This document shows, in pieces, positions 1-7,574 of a DNA stretch of 27,959 nucleotides. Source of the stretch: an uncultured Eubacteriales bacterium (GTDB lineage Bacteria > Bacillota > Clostridia > Lachnospirales > Lachnospiraceae); contig UQVN01000011.1 of the NCBI GenBank assembly GCA_900544525.1, positions 1 through 27,959 of the forward strand. The letters run 5' to 3'. The translations under genes and the position numbers were made by a program. The notes under the pieces were generated by a model. The model was not told the origin of the DNA. It made no database searches and saw only the letters and a list, made by a program, of their open reading frames with translations. The first letter of the stretch is position 1, and every line of letters starts with the position of its first letter.

Positions 1-17
1 TATTAATGAGTTTTACA

Positions 18-23
18 TATAAT
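18..23 (+). promoter_or_regulatory. candidate -10 element for ftsH
   Basis: A TATAAT hexamer lies about 70 bases before the preferred ftsH start. Its -35 would fall at or beyond the left window edge, so only half of the promoter can be judged. A small hairpin, TGCCC-TTTT-GGGCA at 33-46, would lie at the beginning of the transcript. If this -10 is real, the ATG at 22 overlaps it and cannot be the translation start. Confidence 0.35.
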
Positions 24-93
24 GATTCTATATGCCCTTTTGGGCAGTTCTCAAACAATGGGAGAAAACCAAAAAGAAAGGGAGGTGTACCTT

Positions 94-2193
94 TTGGAGG
101 AGAATAATAAAAAAGATCCAAAAAAAAGTATGGGAAATAAAAAGCCATTAATTGTTTTGCTTGTATTGGCACTTTTATTTACCTTTTTGTTTCAGTCCGT
201 AATAGAAAGGGCGACAAGACCACAACAGACAATGATTCCTTATAGTGAATTTATTGATATGTTGGAAAATGGAGAAATCCAAAAAGTGACATTAAATTCT
301 GGAAGCGCCCAAAGCTACTTCCTCGTAGAACCAAAAGAACAAACAAATCCAATTAATAAAGTTGTCTATAAAGTTATCTATTTTCCAGATGATGATCTTG
401 GAAAGAGATTAGAAGAGGCAAAAGAAACAGCAAAGAAAAATAATGTAACGTTCACCTATGGAACAGAAGAAAGAGATAATACATCAGGGATTCTTACAAC
501 AATTGCAAGTTGGGTAGTTCCACTTATCTTTATCTATGGAATTTTATTCTTTGGTATGAGAATGATGACAAAGAATGGTGGAGGATTCATGGGTGGCGTA
601 GGCAAAAGTAATGCAAAAGTCTATGTAGAAGAGAAGACAGGCGTGACATTTGCCGATGTTGCAGGACAGGATGAAGCCAAAGAATCGCTTCGAGAGATGG
701 TGGATTTCCTTCATAATCCAAGCCGTTATTTAAAAATTGGGGCTAAGTTACCAAAAGGTGCTTTGCTTGTAGGACCTCCAGGAACCGGTAAAACATTGCT
801 TGCAAAAGCAGTTGCTGGTGAAGCCAATGTTCCATTTTTCTCTTTATCTGGTTCTGGATTTGTGGAAATGTTTGTTGGTGTAGGAGCTTCTCGTGTGCGT
901 GATTTATTTAAACAGGCACAGAGTATGGCGCCTTGTATTATTTTTATCGATGAGATTGATGCTATTGGTAAAAGTCGTGATAGCCACTATGGTGGTGGAA
1001 ACGATGAACGAGAACAGACATTGAACCAGTTATTAGCGGAGATGGATGGATTTGATACGTCAAAAGGAATTATTATTTTAGCTGCTACAAACCGTCCAGA
1101 AGTGCTTGATAAAGCCCTCCTTCGTCCAGGACGTTTTGATCGTCGTGTTATCGTAGAAAAACCAGATTTAAAAGGTCGTGTTGAGACTTTAAAAGTTCAT
1201 TCAAAAGATGTAAAAATGGATGAAACGGTAGATTTAGAAGCAATTGCCCTTGCAACAGCAGGTGCCGTTGGTTCTGATCTTGCCAATATGGTCAATGAAG
1301 CAGCTCTTGCTGCGGTAAAAGCAGGAAGAGAGTATGTTTCTCAAAAAGATTTATTTGAGGCAGTAGAAGTTGTTATTGCTGGTAAAGAAAAGAAAGATCG
1401 TATTTTAAATGACGAAGAAAAGAGAATTGTTTCTTATCATGAAGTCGGTCATGCACTTTGTATCGCAACACAAAAGCATACAGAGCCAGTACAAAAAATT
1501 ACCATTGTTCCAAGAACTATGGGAGCTCTTGGCTACACATTACAAGTGCCAGAAGAAGAACGTTATTTAATGAGCAAAGATCAAATGCTCAATGAATTAG
1601 TAACATTTTTTGGCGGTCGTGCGGCAGAAGAAGTTAAGTTCCATTCCGTAACAACAGGAGCATCCAATGATATTGAACGTGCTACAGCCATTGCAAGAGC
1701 CATGGTAACACAGTATGGTATGTCTGAAAAATACGGTTTAATGGGATTAGAGTCCATTCAAAATCGTTATTTAGATGGAAGACCAGTGATGAATTGTTCC
1801 GATGCAACAGCAGCAGGTGTTGATGAAGAAGTTCGTAAGATTTTAAAAGATGCATACGATAAGGCATTAAAAATCATGGAAGACAACATGGAAGCATTGG
1901 ATGAAATCGCGGAATTTTTAATTGAAAAAGAAACGATTACAGGAAAACAATTTATGGAAATCTTCGAACGTATCAATGGGAAAGGAGAAGAAAGTCAAGA
2001 AGAGACTGTAAAACCAATTTTATTAGAAAAAGAAGAGGATATTTCCCTAACCCATGAAGACGTAGATGTGGTAGAAGAAGAAAAGAAAGAAAAACCAGTC
2101 CCAAAAGAAGGTGAAAGCTGGGAAGAATTTGTGCAAAAACAAACAGGAATTAAACCAGAACAGTTACCTTTAGGAGAAGAAAAAGAAGACTAA
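94..2193 (+). CDS. ftsH: ATP-dependent zinc metalloprotease FtsH
   Basis: This is the membrane-anchored AAA+ protease that degrades misassembled membrane proteins and short-lived regulators. There are two membrane segments (about residues 18-36 and 138-158) around an extracytoplasmic domain. The AAA module has Walker A GPPGTGKT at 227-234, Walker B IIFIDEID, and an arginine-finger region RPGRFDRRV. The peptidase zinc site is HEVGH at 449-453, so Val replaces the common Ala. At 699 residues the length is normal, with an acidic C-terminal tail after the protease domain. I chose the TTG at 94 because GGAGGTG precedes it by about 8 bases. In-frame ATGs at 22 and 58 have no ribosome binding site. 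A strong terminator follows at 2246. Identification is very secure; the start is inferred. Confidence 0.96.
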   Translation: MEENNKKDPKKSMGNKKPLIVLLVLALLFTFLFQSVIERATRPQQTMIPYSEFIDMLENGEIQKVTLNSGSAQSYFLVEPKEQTNPINKVVYKVIYFPDDDLGKRLEEAKETAKKNNVTFTYGTEERDNTSGILTTIASWVVPLIFIYGILFFGMRMMTKNGGGFMGGVGKSNAKVYVEEKTGVTFADVAGQDEAKESLREMVDFLHNPSRYLKIGAKLPKGALLVGPPGTGKTLLAKAVAGEANVPFFSLSGSGFVEMFVGVGASRVRDLFKQAQSMAPCIIFIDEIDAIGKSRDSHYGGGNDEREQTLNQLLAEMDGFDTSKGIIILAATNRPEVLDKALLRPGRFDRRVIVEKPDLKGRVETLKVHSKDVKMDETVDLEAIALATAGAVGSDLANMVNEAALAAVKAGREYVSQKDLFEAVEVVIAGKEKKDRILNDEEKRIVSYHEVGHALCIATQKHTEPVQKITIVPRTMGALGYTLQVPEEERYLMSKDQMLNELVTFFGGRAAEEVKFHSVTTGASNDIERATAIARAMVTQYGMSEKYGLMGLESIQNRYLDGRPVMNCSDATAAGVDEEVRKILKDAYDKALKIMEDNMEALDEIAEFLIEKETITGKQFMEIFERINGKGEESQEETVKPILLEKEEDISLTHEDVDVVEEEKKEKPVPKEGESWEEFVQKQTGIKPEQLPLGEEKED

Positions 2194-2245
2194 AAGACAA
2201 GCCTAAAAAGATTTCTTTTAGTTGACAATTTCATAATAGTTTGGT

Positions 2246-2291
2246 AAAAAGAAACGGTAGTTTTATGATAAAAGAAACACCGTTTCTTTTT
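2246..2291 (+). terminator. intrinsic terminator after ftsH
   Basis: A 13-pair stem (AAAAAGAAACGGT with ACCGTTTCTTTTT) encloses a loop that can itself pair TTTTA with TAAAA. It ends in a run of five T and a T-rich stretch. It separates ftsH from the HAD gene. Confidence 0.85.
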
Positions 2292-2385
2292 GTTTATATG
2301 AACGCAATGAGTCAAATAGCAAATTTAGAAAAAGAAAAACGAAATTTTAATTTTTAATAAAAGGATTGGATGAGGAGGAAAGAAA

Positions 2386-3198
2386 ATGGCATATCGTATG
2401 ATCGTATTGGATCTAGATGGGACATTGACAAATTCACAAAAGGTTATTACAGAAAGAACAAAGAAGGCATTATTTGAAGCGCAAGAACGAGGAGTAAAAG
2501 TCGTATTAGCATCAGGAAGACCCACCTATGGTGTTGTGCCATTAGCAAGAGAGTTAGAGCTGGGGAAATATGGAAGCTATATTCTTTCGTTTAATGGTGG
2601 AAGAATTACCAATTGTAAGACGAAAGAAGTGATTTATCAAAGAACCATTCCATCAGAAATGGTTCCAGAATTGATTGATTTGGCAAAACAATATCAAGTA
2701 GACTTTTTAACCTATGAGGGAGAGCGGATTTTAAGTAATAATCCGAATAATCCTTATGTAAAGATTGAGGCAAAAATCAATCATATGCCTGTTGAGAGAG
2801 TAGAAAATCCAAAGGAAGCGATTGTGTTTCCTGTGCCAAAAATACTGATGGTAGGAGAAGGTTCTTATATGGCTACGGTAGAACCAAAAGTGCAAGAAGC
2901 AACCCATGGGTTATTATCTGTGTATCGTTCAGAGCCATTTTTCTTAGAGATTATGCCAAAGGGAGTGGATAAGGCAGCATCGTTAGAACGATTATTGGAG
3001 TGTACAGGGATCAAAAGAGAAGAGATGATTGCTTGTGGAGATGGATTCAATGATCTTTCAATGATTCAGTTTGCAGGCCTTGGAGTGGCAATGGAAAATG
3101 CCCAACCCCTTGTCAAACAATTCGCTGACTTTATTACAACTTCCAATGATGAAGATGGTGTAGCCAAAGTGGTAGAACAGTTTTTATTAAATGCATAA
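2386..3198 (+). CDS. Cof-type HAD-IIB family phosphatase
   Basis: This is a cytosolic haloacid dehalogenase-superfamily hydrolase of the Cof/YidA-like IIB type. These enzymes typically dephosphorylate sugar phosphates or cofactor phosphates. Motif I is DLDGTLT near residues 8-14, with the nucleophile and acid aspartates. Motif II is ASGRPT, motif III is the Lys in KGVDKAASL, and motif IV is GDGFNDLSM near the C-terminus. At 270 residues it has the usual length with a C2 cap between motifs II and III. The start is supported by GAGGAGG about 8 bases upstream. It stands alone between the ftsH terminator and a shared terminator at 3299. The substrate cannot be told from sequence. Confidence 0.9.
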   Translation: MAYRMIVLDLDGTLTNSQKVITERTKKALFEAQERGVKVVLASGRPTYGVVPLARELELGKYGSYILSFNGGRITNCKTKEVIYQRTIPSEMVPELIDLAKQYQVDFLTYEGERILSNNPNNPYVKIEAKINHMPVERVENPKEAIVFPVPKILMVGEGSYMATVEPKVQEATHGLLSVYRSEPFFLEIMPKGVDKAASLERLLECTGIKREEMIACGDGFNDLSMIQFAGLGVAMENAQPLVKQFADFITTSNDEDGVAKVVEQFLLNA

Positions 3199-3204
3199 TA
3201 ACGA

Positions 3205-3290
3205 TGAGAAGCACGCTTTGCGAGCTTCTCACGTTCGCAGACAGTCGCCATATGTGAGCATAAATGCTCTCCCATGGCTCGTCTTTGCGT
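3205..3290. repeat. palindromic non-coding element after the HAD gene
   Basis: The first part (3205-3229) is a hairpin with arms GAGAAGC and GCTTCTC and an inner CGC-TTT-GCG stem. The second part (about 3236-3290) is an imperfect long inverted repeat: CGCA/TGCG and GAC/GTC outside, then CCAT/ATGG, then GAGCAT-AA-ATGCTC at the tip. It is more GC-rich than the surrounding spacer, has no open reading frame of note, and precedes the shared terminator. It may be a dispersed intergenic repeat or a structured RNA end. Repetition elsewhere in the genome cannot be tested here. Confidence 0.5.
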
Positions 3291-3298
3291 AAATAAAA

Positions 3299-3338
3299 GA
3301 AGAGGATAGTGGTTAAGAAGCCACTATCCTCTTTTTTC
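3299..3338. terminator. bidirectional terminator between the HAD gene and purF
   Basis: A 13-pair stem (AAGAGGATAGTGG with CCACTATCCTCTT) has an 8-base loop. On the plus strand a T6 run and further T follow. On the minus strand the tail is TTCTTTTATTT. The two genes converge here, so one hairpin can serve both. Confidence 0.88.
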
Positions 3339-3348
3339 TTTTAAATAT

Positions 3349-4788
3349 TTAACATTTTTCTTCGCTTGGATTTGCATCGGATACATCCATTGGATAGTCT
3401 GCATTAAAGCAAGCAGTACAGATTGGAAGGTTTGGAACCATTGCCTGTAAATGCTCAATTTTCATATATCCAAGCGAATCAGCACCGATATCGGCACAGA
3501 TTTCTTCTGGTGTCATAGAAGAAGCGATGAGTTGTTGATTGGATGGCACATCGGTTCCAAAATAGCAAGGATATAAAAATGGCGGTGAACTGATGCGAAC
3601 ATGGACTTCTAAGGCGCCAGCTTGTTTTAACATCGTAATTAAGTTTTTAATAGTCGTTCCTCTTACAATGGAGTCATCCACAAGAATTAATCGTTTGTCT
3701 TTTACGACGGATTCTAAAATGCTCAGCTTGATTTTTACGGCAGACTCTCGTTCCTGTTGAGTTGGTTTAATAAAAGTGCGTCCCATATAACTATTTTTAT
3801 GGAAGGCAAGAGCAAATGGAATGCCAGATTCTAACGCATAACCTTGTGCTGCACAAAGACCAGAATCAGGAACACCAACGACTAAATCAGCATCCACAGG
3901 ATAGGAGCGTGCCAATGCAGAGCCTGCTCGGATACGAGCGTCGTATACATTAAACCCATCAATTTTACTATCAAGACGGGCAAAATAAATATATTCAAAA
4001 ATACAACGAGCCTGACGTCCGGTATGCTGTTTCGAAAGGCGATAATCGGAATAGATTTCGGTTGGAGTAATGGTGATGATTTCTCCTGGCTCAATGTCTC
4101 GAATAAATTCTGCATCGATAGCTGTAAGAGCACAGCTTTCAGAAGCTAGAATATAAGAATTACCACGTTTTCCAAGACAGAGTGGCTTTAGTCCCCATGG
4201 ATCGCGAACACCGATTAATTTTCTTGGGCTCATAATAACAAGGCTATAGGCACCTTTTAGTTTTTTGGCACTTTCATAAACCGCTTCTTCTACAGAAGGA
4301 GTGTGGACACGGCTTCTCGCAATATGATAAGCGATTACCTCTGAATCAATCGTCGTATGGAAAATAGCTCCTGTATATTCCAGTTCATGACGGAGTTCTG
4401 CCATATTCACTAGATTACCGTTGTGAGCTAACGCTAAGGTTCCTTTCATATAGTTTAGAACAAGAGGTTGCGCATTTTCTTGAGTGACGGCACCTGTTGT
4501 GGAATAGCGGACATGACCGACGCCAATATTCCCGTTTAGAGAGTCTAAAATTTCTGGTTTAAAAACTTCGTTTACAAGGCCAAGAGACTTGTGGAAGGCC
4601 GCTTGTCTTTTAGGGCCATTTGTGTCAAAAACAGCAATACCGCAAGATTCCTGTCCTCTGTGTTGAAGAGCTGATAATCCATAATAAATGGATCTTGATA
4701 CATTGTCACCATCGCGATTATAGATGCCAAAAACACCACATTCTTCTCTTAAACCGCTGTCGTAAATAGATACATCATTCATTGCCAT
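3349..4788 (-). CDS. purF: amidophosphoribosyltransferase PurF
   Basis: This enzyme catalyses the first committed step of purine synthesis, making phosphoribosylamine from PRPP and glutamine. The N-terminal Ntn glutaminase begins at Cys17 (motif REECGVFG), which becomes the nucleophile after a 16-residue propeptide is removed. The C-terminal phosphoribosyltransferase half has the PRPP motif LILVDDSIVRGTT. Cysteines in ARCIFEY, PPFLYPCYFG and the final PICTACF match the Bacillus-type enzyme that carries a 4Fe-4S cluster. At 479 residues it has normal length. AGGA sits about 8 bases before the ATG. A separate promoter lies upstream, and glnN, also minus, is terminated before it. Confidence 0.96.
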   Translation of the reverse strand: MAMNDVSIYDSGLREECGVFGIYNRDGDNVSRSIYYGLSALQHRGQESCGIAVFDTNGPKRQAAFHKSLGLVNEVFKPEILDSLNGNIGVGHVRYSTTGAVTQENAQPLVLNYMKGTLALAHNGNLVNMAELRHELEYTGAIFHTTIDSEVIAYHIARSRVHTPSVEEAVYESAKKLKGAYSLVIMSPRKLIGVRDPWGLKPLCLGKRGNSYILASESCALTAIDAEFIRDIEPGEIITITPTEIYSDYRLSKQHTGRQARCIFEYIYFARLDSKIDGFNVYDARIRAGSALARSYPVDADLVVGVPDSGLCAAQGYALESGIPFALAFHKNSYMGRTFIKPTQQERESAVKIKLSILESVVKDKRLILVDDSIVRGTTIKNLITMLKQAGALEVHVRISSPPFLYPCYFGTDVPSNQQLIASSMTPEEICADIGADSLGYMKIEHLQAMVPNLPICTACFNADYPMDVSDANPSEEKC

Positions 4789-4847
4789 GAATTTATCCTC
4801 GCTTTCTTATGTATAGGAATATCTTTTCCGAGATAGATTTCATGTTA

Positions 4848-4876
4848 ATCTTACCCATAAAATGTAGTCTTGTAAA
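4848..4876 (-). promoter_or_regulatory. sigma-A type promoter of purF
   Basis: On the minus strand, TTTACA (4871-4876) and TAAGAT (4848-4853) are separated by 17 bases. Transcription would start near 4841, giving a leader of about 50 bases. I see no attenuator in that leader. Confidence 0.65.
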
Positions 4877-4973
4877 CCCCTGTTTCTTTTTGAAAAAATG
4901 GAAAAAGATGAGAAGAAAAAAGAACGATGTCAAAGAAAGAATAGAATAATGAGAAAAAAGAGTAGAAATAGAA

Positions 4974-5025
4974 TAAAAGAAAAGAAGATATATCTATTTT
5001 TTTGTGAAAATAGACATATCTTCTT
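4974..5025 (-). terminator. probable terminator of glnN
   Basis: On the minus strand a 19-pair stem starts with AAGAAGATATGTCTATTTT. It pairs throughout with its 3' arm once one G-U pair is allowed, which is better than the plus-strand reading (A-C mismatch). It is followed by TTCTTTTATTC, a broken rather than pure U tract. Its position after the glnN stop fits termination. Confidence 0.65.
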
Positions 5026-5151
5026 TGGATGAGGAAAGATTTTATCTAGCAATATGTGTAAAGTAGCAATAAAAACTAATTATCTGAATTTATTAGAGAG
5101 AGTTAAAACTTTGTCTGTCTAGTCAAAAGAAATTTTTCTTTCTACTGAAGA

Positions 5152-7251
5152 TTAAACATAAAACAGCAATTTTTCATAGGTTGGATAAGGAAGAATCGTA
5201 TCTGGAATGAGAGGTTCGATTGCATCGATATCTGTGCGAATTTCTTCCATTGCTTGTAATATAAGATCGTGATAGTTCTGTGCTTTTGTAAGAGAGTCTT
5301 CCATTTCCTCAATCTCTTTAAGAGATTGAGAGAGTTTCTCTATTTTTTCATAAATGGTACAAGTGGATTTTGACAGCGTCATGAGTAAGTTTTCTTCATA
5401 AGAAGTAGGGATAGAGGAAGAAATCGCTTTCTTTTGTGCTACTTCTTTTGCAAGATGGGTTTCATAAGTGGTAACTGCTGGGAGAAAGTCTTTGTTTGTC
5501 ATTTCGATCATAGTTTTTGCTTCAATAGCGATGCCTTTACAATAATTTTCCAACAAAATATCATAACGAGAATAAATTTCTTCGCGTGTAAAAATATGAT
5601 GCTTTGTAAAGAGTAAAATGTTTTTATCATGGACAAAATAAGGAAGAGCATCTGGTGTGGAAGTTAGATTATAAAGTCCTCGTCTTTTTGCTTCCTCCAC
5701 CCATTCGTTGGCATATCCATTACCATTAAAAATAATGCGTTTATGTTTTTTAATCATTTCTTTTAGCAGGTTATGTACTGCTAATGGCATATCTTCTTGG
5801 CTGACATCTTTTAAACGCTCTGAAAACTGAGATAAAGATTCTGCAACCGCAGTGTTTAAAATAATATTTGGTCCAGAAACAGAAAGGGAGGAGCCAAGCA
5901 TACGAAACTCAAATTTATTTCCTGTAAATGCAAAAGGAGAAGTACGATTTCGATCCGTTGTATCTTTCATAAAATGTGGAAGAACTTTCGTACCAGTTTC
6001 CATCTGGATTTGTTTTGTTTCATCACAGTTTTTATCTCCTTCAATGGCTTCTAATACGGATTGTAATTCATCACCAAGAAAGATGGAAACAATAGCAGGA
6101 GGTGCTTCATTTGCGCCTAATCGATGATCATTTCCTGCGCTAGCAACGGAGATACGCATAAGGTCCGCATAATCATCAACCGCTTTTATAATTGCCATAA
6201 GAAAGACAAGAAATTGAATGTTTTCGGCTGGTGTTTTTCCAGGTTCTAGTAAATTAATACCAGTATCTGTTAGAAGAGACCAGTTGTTATGCTTTCCGCT
6301 TCCATTGACACCTTCAAAAGGTTTTTCATGAAGAAGACAAGAAAGATTATGACGATCAGCCACTTTTTTCATCAGCTCCATCGTAAGTTGGTTGTGATCA
6401 ACTGCTACATTGGTTGTATCAAAAACAGGAGCTAATTCGTGTTGAGCAGGTGCCACTTCATTGTGTCGCGTTTTTGATGGAATTCCAAGTTTCCAAAGTT
6501 CTTCATCGAGATCTTTCATAAATGCTAATACTCTTGGTTTTATTGTGCCGAAATAGTGATCTTCCATCTCTTGGCCTTTTGGAGCTTTTGCACCCATTAA
6601 AGTACGACCGCAAAATTTTAGATCCCGTCTTTTTGTGTAAAGGTCTTTGTCGATGAGGAAATATTCTTGTTCAGCACCTACGGTTGTATTAACACGATGA
6701 ACGTCTGTCTGTCCAAGTATGTGGAGAAGTTTTACGGCTTCCACATTTAAAGCATCCATGGAGCGAAGAAGAGGTGTTTTTTTATCAAGAGCTTCTCCGC
6801 TATAAGAGCAGAATGCCGTTGGAATACAAAGAGTATCATCTTTGATAAAAGCAGGTGAGGTCGGATCCCAAGCGGTATATCCGCGGGCTTCGAATGTGGC
6901 TCTAAGACCTCCTGATGGAAAGCTAGAGGCATCTGGTTCTCCTTTTACAAGTTCTTTTCCAGAAAAATCCATATTGATTTCTCCATTTCCAACTGGAGAG
7001 ATAAAACTATCGTGTTTTTCCGCAGTAATTCCAGTCATCGGTTGAAACCAATGGGTAAAATGGGTAGCGCCATGTTCCACTGCCCACTCTTTCATAGCGA
7101 CAGCGACAGCATTGGCTACATCGAGTTCTAAATGAGTTCCTTGTTCAATTGTTTTCTTTAACGCTTTGTATACGTCTTTTGGAAGTTTATTTTTCATTAC
7201 TTTGTCGTTAAAGACAAGACTTCCATAGAGTTCTGGAATATTTTTATTCAT
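5152..7251 (-). CDS. glnN: type III glutamine synthetase (GlnN)
   Basis: This enzyme makes glutamine from glutamate, ammonia and ATP. At 699 residues it has the large size of the GSIII class; GSI enzymes have about 440. It shows the GSIII hallmark NEVAPAQHELAPVFDTTN, the ATP/glutamate site GVNGSGKHNNWSL, and an N-terminal block around HFTHWFQPMTG. The C-terminal 150 residues are helical, typical for GSIII. AAGGAG lies 8 bases before the ATG. It is transcribed divergently from pyrG, from its own promoter through a leader containing a terminator that may be under ANTAR control. A type I glutamine synthetase lies 8 kb away, so the cell has two non-homologous-size enzymes for one reaction. Confidence 0.97.
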   Translation of the reverse strand: MNKNIPELYGSLVFNDKVMKNKLPKDVYKALKKTIEQGTHLELDVANAVAVAMKEWAVEHGATHFTHWFQPMTGITAEKHDSFISPVGNGEINMDFSGKELVKGEPDASSFPSGGLRATFEARGYTAWDPTSPAFIKDDTLCIPTAFCSYSGEALDKKTPLLRSMDALNVEAVKLLHILGQTDVHRVNTTVGAEQEYFLIDKDLYTKRRDLKFCGRTLMGAKAPKGQEMEDHYFGTIKPRVLAFMKDLDEELWKLGIPSKTRHNEVAPAQHELAPVFDTTNVAVDHNQLTMELMKKVADRHNLSCLLHEKPFEGVNGSGKHNNWSLLTDTGINLLEPGKTPAENIQFLVFLMAIIKAVDDYADLMRISVASAGNDHRLGANEAPPAIVSIFLGDELQSVLEAIEGDKNCDETKQIQMETGTKVLPHFMKDTTDRNRTSPFAFTGNKFEFRMLGSSLSVSGPNIILNTAVAESLSQFSERLKDVSQEDMPLAVHNLLKEMIKKHKRIIFNGNGYANEWVEEAKRRGLYNLTSTPDALPYFVHDKNILLFTKHHIFTREEIYSRYDILLENYCKGIAIEAKTMIEMTNKDFLPAVTTYETHLAKEVAQKKAISSSIPTSYEENLLMTLSKSTCTIYEKIEKLSQSLKEIEEMEDSLTKAQNYHDLILQAMEEIRTDIDAIEPLIPDTILPYPTYEKLLFYV

Positions 7252-7302
7252 GGCGATGGCTCCTTTTTGGTATTTATTGTTTTTGTATTTCTTTAATCAA
7301 CG

Positions 7303-7341
7303 AAAAAAGGCACTTCGATTAAAACCGAAGCGCCTTTGCTT
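7303..7341 (-). promoter_or_regulatory. glnN leader attenuator: A1/G4 hexaloop hairpin overlapping a terminator
   Basis: On the minus strand the predicted transcript starts near 7344. Within a few bases it can form AAGC-[AAAGGC]-GCTT (7341 down to 7328), a hexaloop with A at position 1 and G at position 4. The loop and its 3' arm are also the 5' arm of a terminator, AAAGGCGCTTCG pairing with CGAAGTGCCTTT (one G-U), followed by a T6 run ending at 7303. The loop is identical to the first loop in the glnA leader. A second hexaloop hairpin is not evident here, so ANTAR control is likely but unproven. The terminator itself is clear. Confidence 0.65.
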
Positions 7342-7351
7342 TATGGATAGT

Positions 7352-7379
7352 AGTATACACGTTGACAAAAAAATGTCAA
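7352..7379 (-). promoter_or_regulatory. promoter of glnN
   Basis: On the minus strand, TTGACA (7374-7379) and TATACT (7352-7357) are spaced by 16 bases. Transcription would start near 7344-7345, giving a leader of about 93 bases that contains a terminator. The -35 is inside the inverted repeat at 7361-7380. Confidence 0.75.
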
Positions 7380-7380
7380 C
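7361..7380. repeat. inverted repeat GTTGACA-N6-TGTCAAC over the glnN -35
   Basis: Two perfect 7-base arms are separated by six A. It could be a dimer-binding operator. Its half-site order is opposite to the GlnR/TnrA box (TGTnA-N7-TnACA), so it is not that site. Confidence 0.5.
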
Positions 7381-7428
7381 CCCTAAATGAAAAAAAGATA
7401 CTGGAAATGAAATTTTTTAAAAAAAAAG

Positions 7429-7457
7429 TTGCATTTTTTTCAAAGTATGTGTATAAG
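7429..7457 (+). promoter_or_regulatory. candidate promoter of pyrG
   Basis: TTGCAT (7429-7434), a 17-base spacer, and TATAAG (7452-7457) put the transcription start near 7464 and give a leader of about 110 bases. The initial bases are not GGG, so the reiterative-transcription control known for some pyrG genes is not suggested. A loose AGAGAA/TTCTCT pairing in the leader has no U tract. Confidence 0.5.
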
Positions 7458-7574
7458 TGTTATGTCAATCATTGTTGAGAGAAACAAAAGATATTATTTT
7501 TCAGATCGTGTTCTCTTGTTCTAAAAAAATGAAACGAATCAGACAAAGTGTTATGCAAAAAAGGAGGAAATAGC

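Larger units (their letters stand above)
4789..5151. other. 363-base spacer between glnN and purF
   Basis: This AT-rich stretch has no gene I can support. It holds the glnN terminator hairpin around 4982-5025 and the purF promoter at 4848-4876. The remaining sequence between 5026 and 5151 shows only a weak AAAGAA/TTCTTT inverted repeat near the glnN stop, and nothing else recognisable. Confidence 0.7.
7252..7574. other. 323-base divergent control region of glnN and pyrG
   Basis: There is no gene in this spacer. On the minus strand it holds the glnN promoter, leader hairpin and terminator. On the plus strand it holds a candidate pyrG promoter. A 20-base inverted repeat at 7361-7380 overlaps the glnN -35. 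The stretch 7381-7430 is A-rich with no structure I can name. Confidence 0.75.

Noticed and set aside
2221..2250. TTGACA-started promoter for the HAD gene
   Set aside because: The hexamer at 17-base spacing is TAAAAA, and the transcript would run straight into the ftsH terminator.
7318..7341. A second A1/G4 hexaloop hairpin in the glnN leader
   Set aside because: Candidate loops ATCGAA and AGTGCC have flanks that do not pair, so only the first hairpin is reported.
7351..7384. GlnR/TnrA-type operator near glnN
   Set aside because: The inverted repeat has TnACA before TGTnA, the reverse of the TGTnA-N7-TnACA box, and no properly oriented pair exists on either side.
7464..7574. Possible pyrG attenuation by reiterative transcription
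   Set aside because: The predicted start region lacks a GGG run and the leader has no hairpin with a U tract.
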